From the NCBI GenBank assembly GCA_029972135.1, contig CP124755.1:1550001-1614000 (forward strand): a stretch of DNA of 64,000 nt, in the 5' to 3' direction. This document shows, one piece after another, positions 32,520 through 42,185 of the stretch. The notes under the pieces were generated by a model, which worked only from the letters and a program-made list of their open reading frames with translations, was not told where the DNA came from and did not search any database. This DNA comes from Candidatus Thiocaldithrix dubininis (GTDB lineage Bacteria > Pseudomonadota > Gammaproteobacteria > Thiotrichales > Thiotrichaceae). The stretch's first letter is position 1. Each line of letters opens with the position of its first letter. A program made the translations under genes and the position numbers.

Positions 32520-35045
32520 TTAATTATTAATGATAAAGTTTGCGGCTGTTTGTTGATTAGCTGGGTGTAATAAAATATTACCCAACAGTAGGTTTACATC
32601 GTTATTAGTGCCTGCAAAAATAGTTGAGCCATCTAAGTTGAGATCGGTATCTAAATAACCGCCCACAATAAAATTGGTTAGACTCAAACTGTTATTTTTA
32701 TTACTGACAATATCGCTGAGTATATTTAACACGTCATTGCTCGGTCCTGTGCCAATAATAGTGTTAGAATGGTCAATATCGCCTGCCCACATTAATAAGG
32801 TTTGATTGTCGCCTATAAAGCGGTCATTACTAGCGTGAGTTGCAAGATTTGCAGCGGTGAAATCTAAAAGTTTACCGTCATCATTCACTGGCACGGCTTG
32901 CTGGGTTTCTATAGCTAAATGATTACGATGTTTTATTTTAATAAAATAACTGCCTTTGTTTAAATTATTAATTAATAAAGGCACGCTATTATCGTTTGCA
33001 TTGGCAATATCCCCATCGCGTTGTAATAAAGCCGCTTGTTGCATGACAAGTTGATGTGAATCAGCACTATAAAACTCCACAAGTACCCAATCTACCGGTG
33101 CATTGCTATCTTTAATAGCTAATACGGTACTATTGGTTTGTATATTTTGGTTATAACCCAAGATTTTATAAGGCTGCAACAGCGGTATTAAATTTTTACT
33201 GCGTAACTTGTCGGTCATTAAACCGGTTGTATTATCGAATGCGCCTTGTAATAAAACTTTAATCGGTAAGGCACGTTGTAAAGGATCTTTAAGCAAAATA
33301 TTAACGAGTACGGGATTAGAGACTGCACCATCATTATCTTTAACTGTATAACTAAAACTATCTTGTAAGGGATAGCTAGTAAGGCTTGGTGTATAAATTA
33401 ATAAGCCATTGGTTTGAATGATAACAGTACCTTTTTTCGGTGGCTCTAAAATAGTGATGGAATCTAGATTCAATGAGCCATCTGTATCGCTGTCATTGTC
33501 TAAGGGCTTGAGTTCAATGGTTTGATTTTTATCGGCAATAACGTTATCAGCCTGTGCCAGTGGTGCTTTATTCGCAGATAATACGGTAACGTTAACACTG
33601 TCTTTAGCTTGATAGCCTTCATTATCTACGACTAATAAATCGACTGTAAAAGTTCGACTGTTTTCCCGATCTTTTAATAATGGAGCAGTTAAATTAGCAC
33701 GGCTCTTATTCGCATTTTGTATCGCTAATGTGCTATCAGTGCTCGACCAATTGTAACTGTTAATTGTGCCATCGCTATCAAATGAATTTGATCCATCTAA
33801 ATTAATGACTTGCCCTTCATAAATTTGTATATCTGTACCCGCATTGGCGCTAGGTACTTGTAATGGCAGCGCATTAATAGCTAATTCGCCTTTTAACGGC
33901 ACAGCCGTTGGACTATCACAATATTGTTCAAAGGCAGCGCGTAAACTGACAGGCTTATTATTTTCGTACTTAATACTTTTTATTTCAAAGTTACCGTAGG
34001 TTTGAGAACAGAATTTGTTGCTGGTTGAAATATTTAACCCTGCTGTCTTTGTGGTAATATCGGCATTAATAGCCACTTTTTGATAGTTGCCGACTTGCAG
34101 TTTATTGTCATCTGCTGAAGTAAAATTGAGATACCATTTATTAGTGTGAGTGATTTTAGTCCGAATATATCGGTTATTGCCATAAAGATTATCTAAACTG
34201 AACAGGCTATTATCAGCATTTAATTGCCAATCGACTGCTTGGCTGATAACTTCGCCTTCTGTTAAAGGAATTATTAAATAGTTTTCAGGGTCACTTTTAC
34301 TTTGAACATGAATGCTATGTATAGTGTTATTACTAAAGCCTTGTGTATCTGTAATTGTCAACTTAAAGCTAATATCTTCACCGCCTAGCCTTAAATTTTT
34401 AGGTAGTTGAATCGTTTGTTGTAAATCGTTAGTCATCAGCAAATGACTACCCGTTAGTTGTTCTAGTTTATACTGATTAATAGTGCCTTGGTTGCAAAAA
34501 GATTTGCTCAGATCTAACTTTAACGTTTCACCTTCTTTATAAAACATTTTATCTGTTGTGATAATTGGGGTAGGTAAAGTGCTTGGATAGCTTAAGTCCG
34601 AATTTATTCTAATTTGACCGTATAACCATTCGGTTTTATCAGCACAACGTTGTTTGAAGTCTAATGCAAGCTGGGCGGGTATCGTTTGGGTATCTAATTC
34701 ATAAATATAAAATTCCCCCACGATTTTAGAGCAGGTTCTATAATCATAACTAATAAACATATCGGCTTGATAAGGAGTTTTATAATCAGTGCGTTGCGCG
34801 TTTAAGTAGGCTTTGTTTGTAAAATTTTGCCCATTAGGTGATATAAATTCAAAGCGTTGATAGCCACTTTTAATAGTAATTTTTGTGGGGGTAATGGAGC
34901 TACTTAAATCGGCTGTTAAATCAAGCGTTTTGCCATTAATGAGTGTCTCATTTGCATCACTGCTTAAGTGAATAAGACCTGTGTTGTCCGCCGCGTAACA
35001 AAATGGCATAAGCCATAAAGTGATGAAAAATAATAAATAACGCAT
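32520..35045 (-). CDS. Large secreted PKD/cadherin-like protein with dockerin-like end
   Basis: 841 residues with a signal peptide (cleavage near CYAAD). Two PKD-like modules are seen (about 160-245 and 390-485; NLDGSNSFDSDGTINSYNWS in the second). A cadherin-like/Ig domain follows (about 487-575: APLAQADNVIADKNQTIELK, then DNDSDTDGSLNLDSITI and FSYTVKDNDGAVSN). The C terminus (about 735-841) has two Ca-binding-type repeats resembling dockerins (WAGDIDHSNTI; DTDLNLDGSTIFAGTNNDVN). Likely a surface or matrix adhesin. It is 87 bp upstream of the PBP gene and may belong to the same transcript. Confidence 0.82.
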   Translation of the reverse strand: MRYLLFFITLWLMPFCYAADNTGLIHLSSDANETLINGKTLDLTADLSSSITPTKITIKSGYQRFEFISPNGQNFTNKAYLNAQRTDYKTPYQADMFISYDYRTCSKIVGEFYIYELDTQTIPAQLALDFKQRCADKTEWLYGQIRINSDLSYPSTLPTPIITTDKMFYKEGETLKLDLSKSFCNQGTINQYKLEQLTGSHLLMTNDLQQTIQLPKNLRLGGEDISFKLTITDTQGFSNNTIHSIHVQSKSDPENYLIIPLTEGEVISQAVDWQLNADNSLFSLDNLYGNNRYIRTKITHTNKWYLNFTSADDNKLQVGNYQKVAINADITTKTAGLNISTSNKFCSQTYGNFEIKSIKYENNKPVSLRAAFEQYCDSPTAVPLKGELAINALPLQVPSANAGTDIQIYEGQVINLDGSNSFDSDGTINSYNWSSTDSTLAIQNANKSRANLTAPLLKDRENSRTFTVDLLVVDNEGYQAKDSVNVTVLSANKAPLAQADNVIADKNQTIELKPLDNDSDTDGSLNLDSITILEPPKKGTVIIQTNGLLIYTPSLTSYPLQDSFSYTVKDNDGAVSNPVLVNILLKDPLQRALPIKVLLQGAFDNTTGLMTDKLRSKNLIPLLQPYKILGYNQNIQTNSTVLAIKDSNAPVDWVLVEFYSADSHQLVMQQAALLQRDGDIANANDNSVPLLINNLNKGSYFIKIKHRNHLAIETQQAVPVNDDGKLLDFTAANLATHASNDRFIGDNQTLLMWAGDIDHSNTIIGTGPSNDVLNILSDIVSNKNNSLSLTNFIVGGYLDTDLNLDGSTIFAGTNNDVNLLLGNILLHPANQQTAANFIINN

Positions 35046-35125
35046 ATTAGCTTAGTATTTTATTAAAATTAATTAAATTATTCTTAGGTTAATAGCTAAC
35101 TAAGTCAAGCAAGCGCTGATATAAG

Positions 35126-35169
35126 GCAATAAAAAACGAAACCTGTTAAAACGTTAATTTTTAACAGGT
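35126..35169 (-). terminator. Intrinsic terminator on the minus strand
   Basis: 11-bp arms ACCTGTTAAAA (35141-35151) and TTTTAACAGGT (35159-35169), followed on the minus strand by TTTCGTTTTTTATTG. It lies 24 bp after the stop of the gene at 35193. Confidence 0.8.
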
Positions 35170-35192
35170 AAGAATAGTTAGTTGCGTACTAT

Positions 35193-35774
35193 CTATTTAA
35201 AAGTGGCCAATTTTTTTAAGTTAATCGCTTGAGCATACGCTAGCATATCTTTACTTAAACTTTCTGAACCCGTGATAGTAATTAGAAATGTTTTATCAAC
35301 AACCAGCATAACACTATCTTTTTTAATAATAGCTTGTTGCCCGTTGATCATTTGGATTTTGCCACCTTGGGAAGCTGCACCAAACATTGGGTTGGTTAAT
35401 AAACCCATAACGCTTTGTAGCATGGGCGAGTCTGATACAATTTCAATGCTTAAGGTTTGCCCATCTTTGTGGTAATTACGTTTAATCGTCGAACCACCGC
35501 CGAACATAGCCGAGCCGACACTGGAGGATTCGGGTGCATCTGCGGTCCAACCTTTCAACGGTGCGGGTAGGACGCCTTCCATTGCTGTGGCGCGTTGCTG
35601 ACGTACCAATTGTGTGGCTAATTCTAGTTGTGAAATCGCTTGTTGGCTTTGTCCGTCTTTGTAAGCGCTCAAGGCTTTGTCGATTGCATCGGTGACATCA
35701 TCCGCATAACTGGGGTTTAGCCAAGTCAGCGCACCTGCTATCAATAGGGCAGAATATAAGGTTTTAGTTTTCAT
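35193..35774 (-). CDS. Periplasmic protein of unknown function
   Basis: 193 residues with a signal peptide (cleavage near SYADD). A helical N-terminal part follows (AIDKALSAYKDGQSQQAISQ, TPR-like). The rest is a compact domain beginning LPAPLKGWTADAPESSS and including GGGSTIKRNYHKDGQTLSIE and INGQQAIIKKD. Similar conserved hypothetical proteins occur widely in proteobacteria, often as single genes; no function is assigned. A strong terminator follows. It is divergent from the gene at 36017 across a promoter region that holds 35-bp repeats. Confidence 0.8.
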   Translation of the reverse strand: MKTKTLYSALLIAGALTWLNPSYADDVTDAIDKALSAYKDGQSQQAISQLELATQLVRQQRATAMEGVLPAPLKGWTADAPESSSVGSAMFGGGSTIKRNYHKDGQTLSIEIVSDSPMLQSVMGLLTNPMFGAASQGGKIQMINGQQAIIKKDSVMLVVDKTFLITITGSESLSKDMLAYAQAINLKKLATFK

Positions 35775-35823
35775 AGGATTCCCTCGCTTTACTAATACTA
35801 TACGCTGGACATTGTAAGCAAGT

Positions 35824-35915
35824 CTAATTTTGTTTAATAAACGGTTGGTTATTTATTGCTAATTTTGTTTAATAAAAACCTTGTTTGTTATATTAATATT
35901 TTGTTGCTTATTAAA
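35824..35915. repeat. 35-bp tandem repeats in a divergent promoter region
   Basis: CTAATTTTGTTTAATAAA occurs exactly at 35824-35841 and 35859-35876, a 35-bp period. A degenerate third copy starts near 35894. Regular phasing (about 3.3 turns) between divergent genes suggests regulator binding, but slippage in AT-rich DNA is equally possible. Confidence 0.5.
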
Positions 35916-36016
35916 CAGCGTTGGGTTATTGATTAATATCATCCGATTCATAAAAAACAGTCAGATAATGATAGTTGCTTTTATATAATCTTAATTATAA
36001 CGATGGGAGTATTATT

Positions 36017-36604
36017 ATGGTTACGACAGTTTTACGCTTTACAGTTCTAATGGCACTGTGTTTAGTAATACCTGCGCAGGCGCGTGAAGCTTGGGTTGCG
36101 CATCCACCCGCTAAAGTATTGGAGAGTCCACAGGGTGCGGTGTTATGCCGTATTAGTAAAGCTCAGACTATTTCCATTATTGGGCAAGACGGGGCTTATT
36201 ATGTTACGGATGTATGCGGTGCAACGGGCTTGATTCACGGTGCTGAATTGGCGTTTGAACCCGCGCGTGCGGACAGTAGTTCGGTGCATGATTTAGGCAA
36301 CTCATTAGTGGAAAAAGTACGGGCTTCTCGACGCACGCATGTCTATCAAGGGACATGGGAGGGCATTCCAGCGTCTATGTATCTTGAATGGGAGGATTAT
36401 CAAAGCGAGGGCGGGCGGGTGCGCGGCTTTATTCAATCCAGCGGCGGTTCGGTAATGGAAACCTTTAAAGGTGAAAACTATGCTTTCCGGAAGATACGTT
36501 TGCGTTTAGATGATGGGCGTTCGTTGTATTTATACGCGACCGTGGATAAAGATATTAAAACGTGGCATGGCGATAATTTGAAGTTTTCGCATAAATATAA
36601 ATAG
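36017..36604 (+). CDS. Exported SH3b-like protein of unknown function
   Basis: About 195 residues from ATG 36017, which has GGGAG 7-8 nt upstream; a frame extended to 35975 is not favoured. A signal peptide is clear (cleavage near AQARE). Residues about 25-75 resemble a bacterial SH3 domain (KVLESPQGAVLCRISKAQT to VTDVCGATGLIHGAEL), with two Cys that could form a disulfide. The C-terminal half (VYQGTWEGIPASMYLEW onward) is beta-rich and unrecognised. Probably a periplasmic binding protein; the role is unknown. Confidence 0.75.
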   Translation: MVTTVLRFTVLMALCLVIPAQAREAWVAHPPAKVLESPQGAVLCRISKAQTISIIGQDGAYYVTDVCGATGLIHGAELAFEPARADSSSVHDLGNSLVEKVRASRRTHVYQGTWEGIPASMYLEWEDYQSEGGRVRGFIQSSGGSVMETFKGENYAFRKIRLRLDDGRSLYLYATVDKDIKTWHGDNLKFSHKYK

Positions 36605-36726
36605 CGAGCGTTACTAGTTAACCACACAATTCCATTAGTGACAATCGGCTTAATCTACAGGCTAGAGGCGTTTCTTCTATAGTGTTAGGAAGTAGCGAAG
36701 CAGTAGAGTGTGCAAAGGATAATGCC

Positions 36727-37707
36727 ATGATGAAAGCCATTAGTTATGCGGAGTTCGGTGATCCCGCTCATGTGTTACACACGATTGAATTGCCCGTGCC
36801 TGTACCCAATCCGCATGAGGTGCGGGTACGTATGCGTTATGCGCCGATTCATAATCATGATTTGTGGACGATTTGCGGCTCTTACGGTTATAAGCCGCCG
36901 TTGCCCTCATTAGCAGGTTCGGAAGGCTTAGGCATTATTGAGGAAATCGGCGAAAAGGTGGGGCATTTGCAAGTGGGGCAGCGCGTGGTGGCGTCTGGTA
37001 TTCAAGGCACATGGGCTGATTATTTTATTGCCCCAGCGGCTCAAGTTGTGCCCTTACCAAATAGCATTCCAGACGAAGTAGGCGCGCAATTGATTGCTAT
37101 GCCCTTAAGTACCCGTATGTTATTGCAATTTCTAGATGTCAAAGCAGGCGACTGGATTGTACAGAATGCCGCGAATGGCGCAGTAGGTAAAACCTTGGCA
37201 ATGTTGGCTAAAGCGCATGGCGTGAATACTGTAAATTTAGTGCGGCGTGAAGAGGTCATACCTGAATTAAGCGAGTTGGGCATTGAAAACGTGGTAGCAA
37301 TGACCCAACCCGGTTGGCAAAGTCAAGTAAAAGCCCTAACCGATGGGCAACCGATTGTACGAGCAATCGATTCAATCAGCGGACAAGCTGCGCGGGATTT
37401 GCTGGATTTATTAAGTATTGGCGCGGTATTTGTGTCGTTTGGCGCAGCAAAGCGCGAGCCTATTCCGGTTTTAGCTGACGATTTGATTTTTCGCCGGATT
37501 AGCTTAAAAGGCTTTTGGGGGGCGCAGGTTAGTAAGGAAATTGACGCTTCGACTAAAAAAGCTATGTTGAATGAGCTGCTGCATTTGGCCAGTACGGGCG
37601 ATTTACAATTGCCGGTAGATGCGATCTTTTCGCTAGAGCACATTCCGCAAGCTATGGCCGCGCAAAATGCACCTAATCGTAATGGTAAGGTGCTGTTTAA
37701 ACCGTAA
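36727..37707 (+). CDS. Zinc-free MDR oxidoreductase (enoyl/quinone reductase-like)
   Basis: About 326 residues from ATG 36727 with AAAGGA 8 nt upstream; ATG 36730 is also possible. Medium-chain dehydrogenase/reductase fold: GroES-like part with APIHNHDLWTICGSYG and LAGSEGLGIIEEIGEKVGHL, then a Rossmann part with NGAVGKTLAMLAKAHGVNTV. The catalytic-zinc Cys/His ligands are absent and the APIHNHDL loop resembles 2-enoyl thioester reductases (MECR/ETR), so it probably reduces enoyl-thioesters or quinones with NADPH. It is single, and ends 3 bp before the stop of the converging J-domain gene. Confidence 0.88.
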   Translation: MMKAISYAEFGDPAHVLHTIELPVPVPNPHEVRVRMRYAPIHNHDLWTICGSYGYKPPLPSLAGSEGLGIIEEIGEKVGHLQVGQRVVASGIQGTWADYFIAPAAQVVPLPNSIPDEVGAQLIAMPLSTRMLLQFLDVKAGDWIVQNAANGAVGKTLAMLAKAHGVNTVNLVRREEVIPELSELGIENVVAMTQPGWQSQVKALTDGQPIVRAIDSISGQAARDLLDLLSIGAVFVSFGAAKREPIPVLADDLIFRRISLKGFWGAQVSKEIDASTKKAMLNELLHLASTGDLQLPVDAIFSLEHIPQAMAAQNAPNRNGKVLFKP

Positions 37708-37710
37708 CCA

Positions 37711-38457
37711 TTAGCGACTGGGAATATGTAGCTTTAAATAAGCATAGGCTTCTTGGCATTTCTGAAATTCTAAGGTTTTTTGCGCAATGACTGCCGCAGG
37801 TTTGCTTTGATGGCGGTCGGGGTGTAATTCACTGCGTTTTTTCTTCCACGCTTTTTCTAGAGCTAACGCTGTCCAATGATCACCAGATAGATTTAATAAA
37901 TGTTGGTATTGCAACCGCAACCGCCGTTCACCTTGCATTTCGGTTTGCTGGCTATTGGCTTGTTCCTGCTGTGAGTGCGACTGTTGTTTAGATTGTTGCT
38001 GTTTCTTTTGTTCATGTGTGCGGCTATCACTTTGCCCTGTGGTACTTTGCTGTTGCTTATAATCCTGCCAATCATATTCTTTATGCGTTTTTGTACGTTC
38101 GTTGCCTTGATTTTTGGTTTTATGCTCGTATTGCGAGAAGCTGTTATTGCTTCTTAACAGCATATAATAATGAATATTTTGAATGACTTGGCGTATATAC
38201 TGAAACACGGCTGCAATAAAATCATAAATTTCTAAAGAATAGACGGCAAAAATGCCCATCATTAACCAAGCAAAGTGAAATGGCTTAAAAATAAAGTGAA
38301 AAATCAACACCATGACTAAGCCAATAACGAAAAAATAGTTATACAGCGCGGCCAGCATACAGCCACGTTGTTCAAGGCGTTTTCTTAGTTTTAAACCTAA
38401 ACCGCTTGCAATACCAAATAAGAAGTAAATAAATGCGGGGGATTGGAGCAATGCCAT
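37711..38457 (-). CDS. Membrane-anchored J-domain protein
   Basis: 248 residues. Two or three hydrophobic segments fill the N-terminal part (about 5-75). A Gln/Ser/Lys-rich low-complexity linker follows (about 105-178; many QQ and SQ pairs). A J-domain ends the protein (about 182-248), with the invariant HPD in KKRSELHPDRHQ. J-domains recruit and stimulate DnaK. The architecture resembles membrane DjlA-like co-chaperones in outline but lacks the TerB-like domain. The client is unknown. Confidence 0.85.
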   Translation of the reverse strand: MALLQSPAFIYFLFGIASGLGLKLRKRLEQRGCMLAALYNYFFVIGLVMVLIFHFIFKPFHFAWLMMGIFAVYSLEIYDFIAAVFQYIRQVIQNIHYYMLLRSNNSFSQYEHKTKNQGNERTKTHKEYDWQDYKQQQSTTGQSDSRTHEQKKQQQSKQQSHSQQEQANSQQTEMQGERRLRLQYQHLLNLSGDHWTALALEKAWKKKRSELHPDRHQSKPAAVIAQKTLEFQKCQEAYAYLKLHIPSR

Positions 38458-38589
38458 AGTTATTTGGGGTTAGTCATCGAGCTGCAAGTAATAGCATAAA
38501 ATCAGGCTAAATACGTAATAGCAATTAGGCTTAACCCAGAATCAGTTGCTGAACAACCTAAACCTAATAAAGTAGCCAGCGAACCGTGA

Positions 38590-38623
38590 CCTTAGGCTTT
38601 AACTCGGTGAGCAAAGCCTAAGG
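38590..38623 (-). terminator. Hairpin after FMN reductase gene
   Basis: Perfect 11-bp arms CCTTAGGCTTT (38590-38600) and AAAGCCTAAGG (38613-38623) with a 12-nt loop, 7 bp past the stop at 38631. No T-run follows on the minus strand, so it is a hairpin-type end rather than a classic intrinsic terminator. Confidence 0.5.
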
Positions 38624-38630
38624 TATTCGT

Positions 38631-39179
38631 TTATTTACGTAATTGTTCAGTCCATAGTTTTAAAGCGCTGAGTTGTTCGCGAATTAAACCTTGTACGTGG
38701 CTATCCACTACATTGCTATCGGCATCAAATGTATTAGCAAATGCATTGCAGAAGACTTCCGGTTTATTCAGGGGGCGCAAATCCACATACACACAAACTT
38801 GGCGTAAATGATATTGAGCGCGAGATGTACCCATACCGCCACCAGCGCCGAGAATAGCCGTGGCTTTGCCTGCCAATGCCGCATTATTCGGTTCACGTGA
38901 TGCCCAGTCCAAGGCATTTTTCAACGCGGGGGCTATCGAATAGTTGTATTCGGGGCAAGCTAGCAATAAGGCATCGGCTTGTGCGATTTGTTGAAGCAAA
39001 GTTTTAACCGCTTCGGGTTTCTCCGTTAAATCTTGGTTAAAAAACGGGATTTGCGATAAATCCGCAATTTCAATGCTCATCCCTTGCGGGGCATGGGCTT
39101 GCGCATAACGCAGTAAACCAGTGTTAGTTGATTTAGCGCGTAAACTGCCGCTAATGCCCAAGACTCGAATCGTGCTCAT
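38631..39179 (-). CDS. NAD(P)H-dependent FMN reductase
   Basis: 182-residue flavodoxin-fold enzyme. The phosphate-binding loop is GISGSLRAKSTNTGLLRYA and the flavin/dimer motif is CPEYNYSIAPALKNALDWAS. The GAGGGMGTSRAQYHLRQV stretch is typical of the NADPH-dependent FMN reductase/ArsH-like family. It reduces flavin, quinones or azo compounds. It lies 27 bp downstream of a pirin gene; a LysR gene is divergent from that pirin, so the pair looks like an electrophile or quinone response operon. Confidence 0.92.
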   Translation of the reverse strand: MSTIRVLGISGSLRAKSTNTGLLRYAQAHAPQGMSIEIADLSQIPFFNQDLTEKPEAVKTLLQQIAQADALLLACPEYNYSIAPALKNALDWASREPNNAALAGKATAILGAGGGMGTSRAQYHLRQVCVYVDLRPLNKPEVFCNAFANTFDADSNVVDSHVQGLIREQLSALKLWTEQLRK

Positions 39180-39206
39180 AGCTTATCTCTCTTATTTGTG
39201 TGTGGT

Positions 39207-40085
39207 TTAGGCTAATTTGCCCATTTTACCTTGGCGGTAATCTTGAATCGCCTGTTGGATTTCACTGCTAGTATTCATAACAAACGGGCCGTGTCCCACA
39301 ATCGGTTCATTAATCGGCTGACCGCTTAAAATCAACAGTTTGCTATCACTTAAACTACGTAAGCGTACTTGCTCGCCTGCTAAACTAAAAATACCCGTCT
39401 GTGCACTGCGTAAAATAGACTGGTCATCCACCTGAACTTCACCGGCTAATACCAACACAATAAACGAATCACCGTTGGGCACTTGTACCTGCCAATCCGC
39501 ACCTTGGTTTAAACGCACATCCCACACCTGCATCCACGTATGAGTTAACGCTGCGCCGTGCGCACCTTGGAACTCGCCCGCAATCACGCGTACTGTACCT
39601 TGCTCATTAGCGAGGCTGACGTTGGCGATGCTGTCAGCGGTTAAGGCTTGATAGCGCGGTGCAGTCATTTTGGCTTTTGCTGGTAAATTGACCCACAGTT
39701 GCACCACTTCAAATACACCGCCGTTTTGCGCAAAGTTACGTGAATGAAACTCTTCATGCACGACGCCACTTCCGGCTGTCATCCATTGCACATCGCCCGC
39801 GCCAATCGTGCCGCCAGCACCTGAAGAATCACGATGTGTGACCTCGCCGCTATACACAATCGTTACGGTTTCAAAGCCACGATGAGGATGTTCACCCACA
39901 CCTAACTGGCGCTCGGTGGGCGCAAAGTGATGCGGACCTGCATAATCCAATAACAGAAAGGGGCTTTGCATTAAATCGCTACCCGTGCCATAAGCCAATA
40001 AGGTACGCACGGGAAAACCGTCGCCAACCCAATGCTGACTGATAACGGGCGGCATGCGTTGTAACGTTTTAAATGACTGAGACAT
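39207..40085 (-). CDS. Pirin family protein
   Basis: 292-residue bicupin. The N-terminal cupin has the metal-binding His set in VGEHPHRGFETVTIVYSGE and HRDSSGAGGTIGAGDVQWM, with EEFHSRNF following. The C-terminal cupin lacks metal ligands. Bacterial pirins act as quercetinase-like dioxygenases or regulators. The FMN reductase gene follows after 27 bp and a LysR gene is divergent 121 bp upstream, a common arrangement in which LysR controls the pirin operon. Confidence 0.93.
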   Translation of the reverse strand: MSQSFKTLQRMPPVISQHWVGDGFPVRTLLAYGTGSDLMQSPFLLLDYAGPHHFAPTERQLGVGEHPHRGFETVTIVYSGEVTHRDSSGAGGTIGAGDVQWMTAGSGVVHEEFHSRNFAQNGGVFEVVQLWVNLPAKAKMTAPRYQALTADSIANVSLANEQGTVRVIAGEFQGAHGAALTHTWMQVWDVRLNQGADWQVQVPNGDSFIVLVLAGEVQVDDQSILRSAQTGIFSLAGEQVRLRSLSDSKLLILSGQPINEPIVGHGPFVMNTSSEIQQAIQDYRQGKMGKLA

Positions 40086-40206
40086 GGTTTGAATCTCCCG
40101 GTTATTTTGTATGAATGAAGTATAATTGTTTTAAAAATGGTGATTAAGCTGCTTAGTTAGAAAAGACTTTTGCAAAAATGGAATAATTGGCAGAGAGGCA
40201 AACCGC

Positions 40207-41088
40207 ATGCAATGGTTAAGTGATATGGCGTTATTTGTAGAAGTTGCTAAGACTCGCAGCTTTACCAAAGCCGCAAATAATTTAGCAATGCCCACCTCCA
40301 CGTTGTCACGGCGCATTAGTCAATTAGAGCAACATTTGGGCTTACGGCTATTAAATCGCAGTACACGCAGTCTTGAGCTAACCGAAGCAGGGCAACAATA
40401 TTATGAGCGTGGTCAATGGATTGTAAGTGAAGCCCAAGCCGCGCAAGAAGATATTATGCGTTTGAATAAGTCACCATCGGGCTTGATTCGTTTATCGTTG
40501 GCGGTGGATTTTGGTATGTATTATATCGCGCCCTTAGTCGCAGCTTTTACCCAACGCTACCCTTTAATTCGGTTTGATCTGGATTTGTCAGCACGGCGTG
40601 CCGATTTACTAAGCGAGCCTGTGGATATGGCTATTCGCATGGGCGAGTTAGCCGATTCCAGCCTTTATGCACGTTTAATTGCGCATGTGCCGTTAGGTTT
40701 ATACGCAGCCCCCGCTTATTTAGCCCAATACGGCACACCCCAACAACCCGACGACTTACAGCACCATCAATGCATTGACTTTAAAACTAACGATGGCAAA
40801 AGTGTTTGGCATTTAAGCCAACGTCAGCAACACTATGAATTTAGTGTTAATGCCGCGATTCGCTTAAACAATATGGGCATGGCGCAACAACTGGCTTGCA
40901 TGGGCTTAGGTATTTGTTTATTGGGCAAGCAAGTTGCTGCACCAGAAGTCCAACGTGGGCAACTCGTACCCGTCTTAAGTGACTGGCAATTACCCTTAGT
41001 TCCCGCCTATGCGTTAACTACCACGCGTTTACTACCGCAACGCTTAAGGCTATGGCTGGATTTTTTAGCAGAAGGCTTAACTAGTTAA
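40207..41088 (+). CDS. LysR family transcriptional regulator
   Basis: 293 residues. The N-terminal winged helix-turn-helix is typical (MALFVEVAKTRSFTKAANNL, then AMPTSTLSRRISQLEQHLGL and LLNRSTRSLELTEAGQQYYE). A type 2 periplasmic-binding-like effector domain follows (about 90-293). It belongs to the large CrgA/YafC-like group that often controls divergent reductase or pirin genes. Probably regulates the divergent pirin/FMN-reductase pair across the 121-bp intergenic region; no clear T-N11-A operator was pinned down. Confidence 0.93.
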   Translation: MQWLSDMALFVEVAKTRSFTKAANNLAMPTSTLSRRISQLEQHLGLRLLNRSTRSLELTEAGQQYYERGQWIVSEAQAAQEDIMRLNKSPSGLIRLSLAVDFGMYYIAPLVAAFTQRYPLIRFDLDLSARRADLLSEPVDMAIRMGELADSSLYARLIAHVPLGLYAAPAYLAQYGTPQQPDDLQHHQCIDFKTNDGKSVWHLSQRQQHYEFSVNAAIRLNNMGMAQQLACMGLGICLLGKQVAAPEVQRGQLVPVLSDWQLPLVPAYALTTTRLLPQRLRLWLDFLAEGLTS

Positions 41089-41115
41089 GCTTTATTTAAT
41101 AGAGAAAATAACCTA

Positions 41116-42159
41116 ATGAAAATGATTTGGCTCTGTTTAATAAGTTTGTATGGCTGGGGTTTAAATGGGTGGGCAGATGAAACATGGGTTGGCACTATTG
41201 GCAATAAAGCCATTGTAGTTTGTATGGTAGACAACCAACCTAGGCAATATTTCTACCAAACCTATCAAACATCCATTAGTTTAATGAATGTGGCGGATAG
41301 TAATACCTTGCAAGAAACGCCCTTATTTAATAGCGAACCTATTTATGGTTATTGGCAAATTAATTCACAAACTTCTACTCAGTTAAAAGGCATTTGGCAA
41401 GATGCTAAGCATGAAAACAGTCAAACTATTAACTTAAGCTTGTTGTCTAAAGGGGAGAGCGCACCACTGCTTTATTATAATTCAGATGGTTGTAAGAATA
41501 ATAGCTATTACAGTTTTTTAACCAAAAATCTCAACATTAAACTAAAACCGCAACTATTTAATAAACAATCGTATCAAGCAATTCATGCGGAGAATGTAAC
41601 TGGTTTTCAGTTAAGTAACAATTATTCAAAAGCACAACAAGCAATTAATCGCTATAGCAAACAAGTCTTTGACGATAGTTTTCGTATTCAGCATGATTGT
41701 GCTCAAGAAATTAGTTTTTCATTAAAGCCCATTTATTGGTCGAAACAATGGTTAGTCTTACGCCATCAATCGAGTATTTTTAATTGTGCAGGTTCAAGTT
41801 ATAGTCAAATCATGGATGAAAAAATTACCTTTAATTATCAGACTGGCAAAATGGTTAAAACCTATCAGTGGTTAAATGGTTGGCAAAAAGAACCATTTTT
41901 TCACAATAAAGACACCCTGAAACCCTTAATTGAAGTGACTCGTCGGTTTGAACCTAAATCAAATACAGACTCAGTAGGTAGTTGTCGCTCTGAATTTAGT
42001 AATTTTAGTCCGCCTTATTTGACCACAAAAGGGCTAGCGTTTGATATGTCCTACAGTGATATATGTAAACCGTCTAATAATACGGTAATCGTCCCCAAGA
42101 CAGTACTTAAACCTTTTCTAACCAAAGCAGGACTTGTGGCCATGGACGATTTAAACTAA
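41116..42159 (+). CDS. Exported protein of unknown function
   Basis: 347 residues with a signal peptide (cleavage near GWADE). The mature part is beta-rich with aromatic and Asn/Ser-rich strands (GTIGNKAIVVCMVDNQPRQY; GYWQINSQTSTQLKGIWQD), reminiscent of periplasmic proteins that describe a modification to a residue balance. There are about seven Cys in the mature protein, likely disulfide-bonded. I recognise no family. It is 27 bp downstream of the LysR gene and 26 bp upstream of gabD, so it may be cotranscribed with either. Confidence 0.72.
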   Translation: MKMIWLCLISLYGWGLNGWADETWVGTIGNKAIVVCMVDNQPRQYFYQTYQTSISLMNVADSNTLQETPLFNSEPIYGYWQINSQTSTQLKGIWQDAKHENSQTINLSLLSKGESAPLLYYNSDGCKNNSYYSFLTKNLNIKLKPQLFNKQSYQAIHAENVTGFQLSNNYSKAQQAINRYSKQVFDDSFRIQHDCAQEISFSLKPIYWSKQWLVLRHQSSIFNCAGSSYSQIMDEKITFNYQTGKMVKTYQWLNGWQKEPFFHNKDTLKPLIEVTRRFEPKSNTDSVGSCRSEFSNFSPPYLTTKGLAFDMSYSDICKPSNNTVIVPKTVLKPFLTKAGLVAMDDLN

Positions 42160-42185
42160 CGCTATTTACGCTAAGGAAGTTTACG

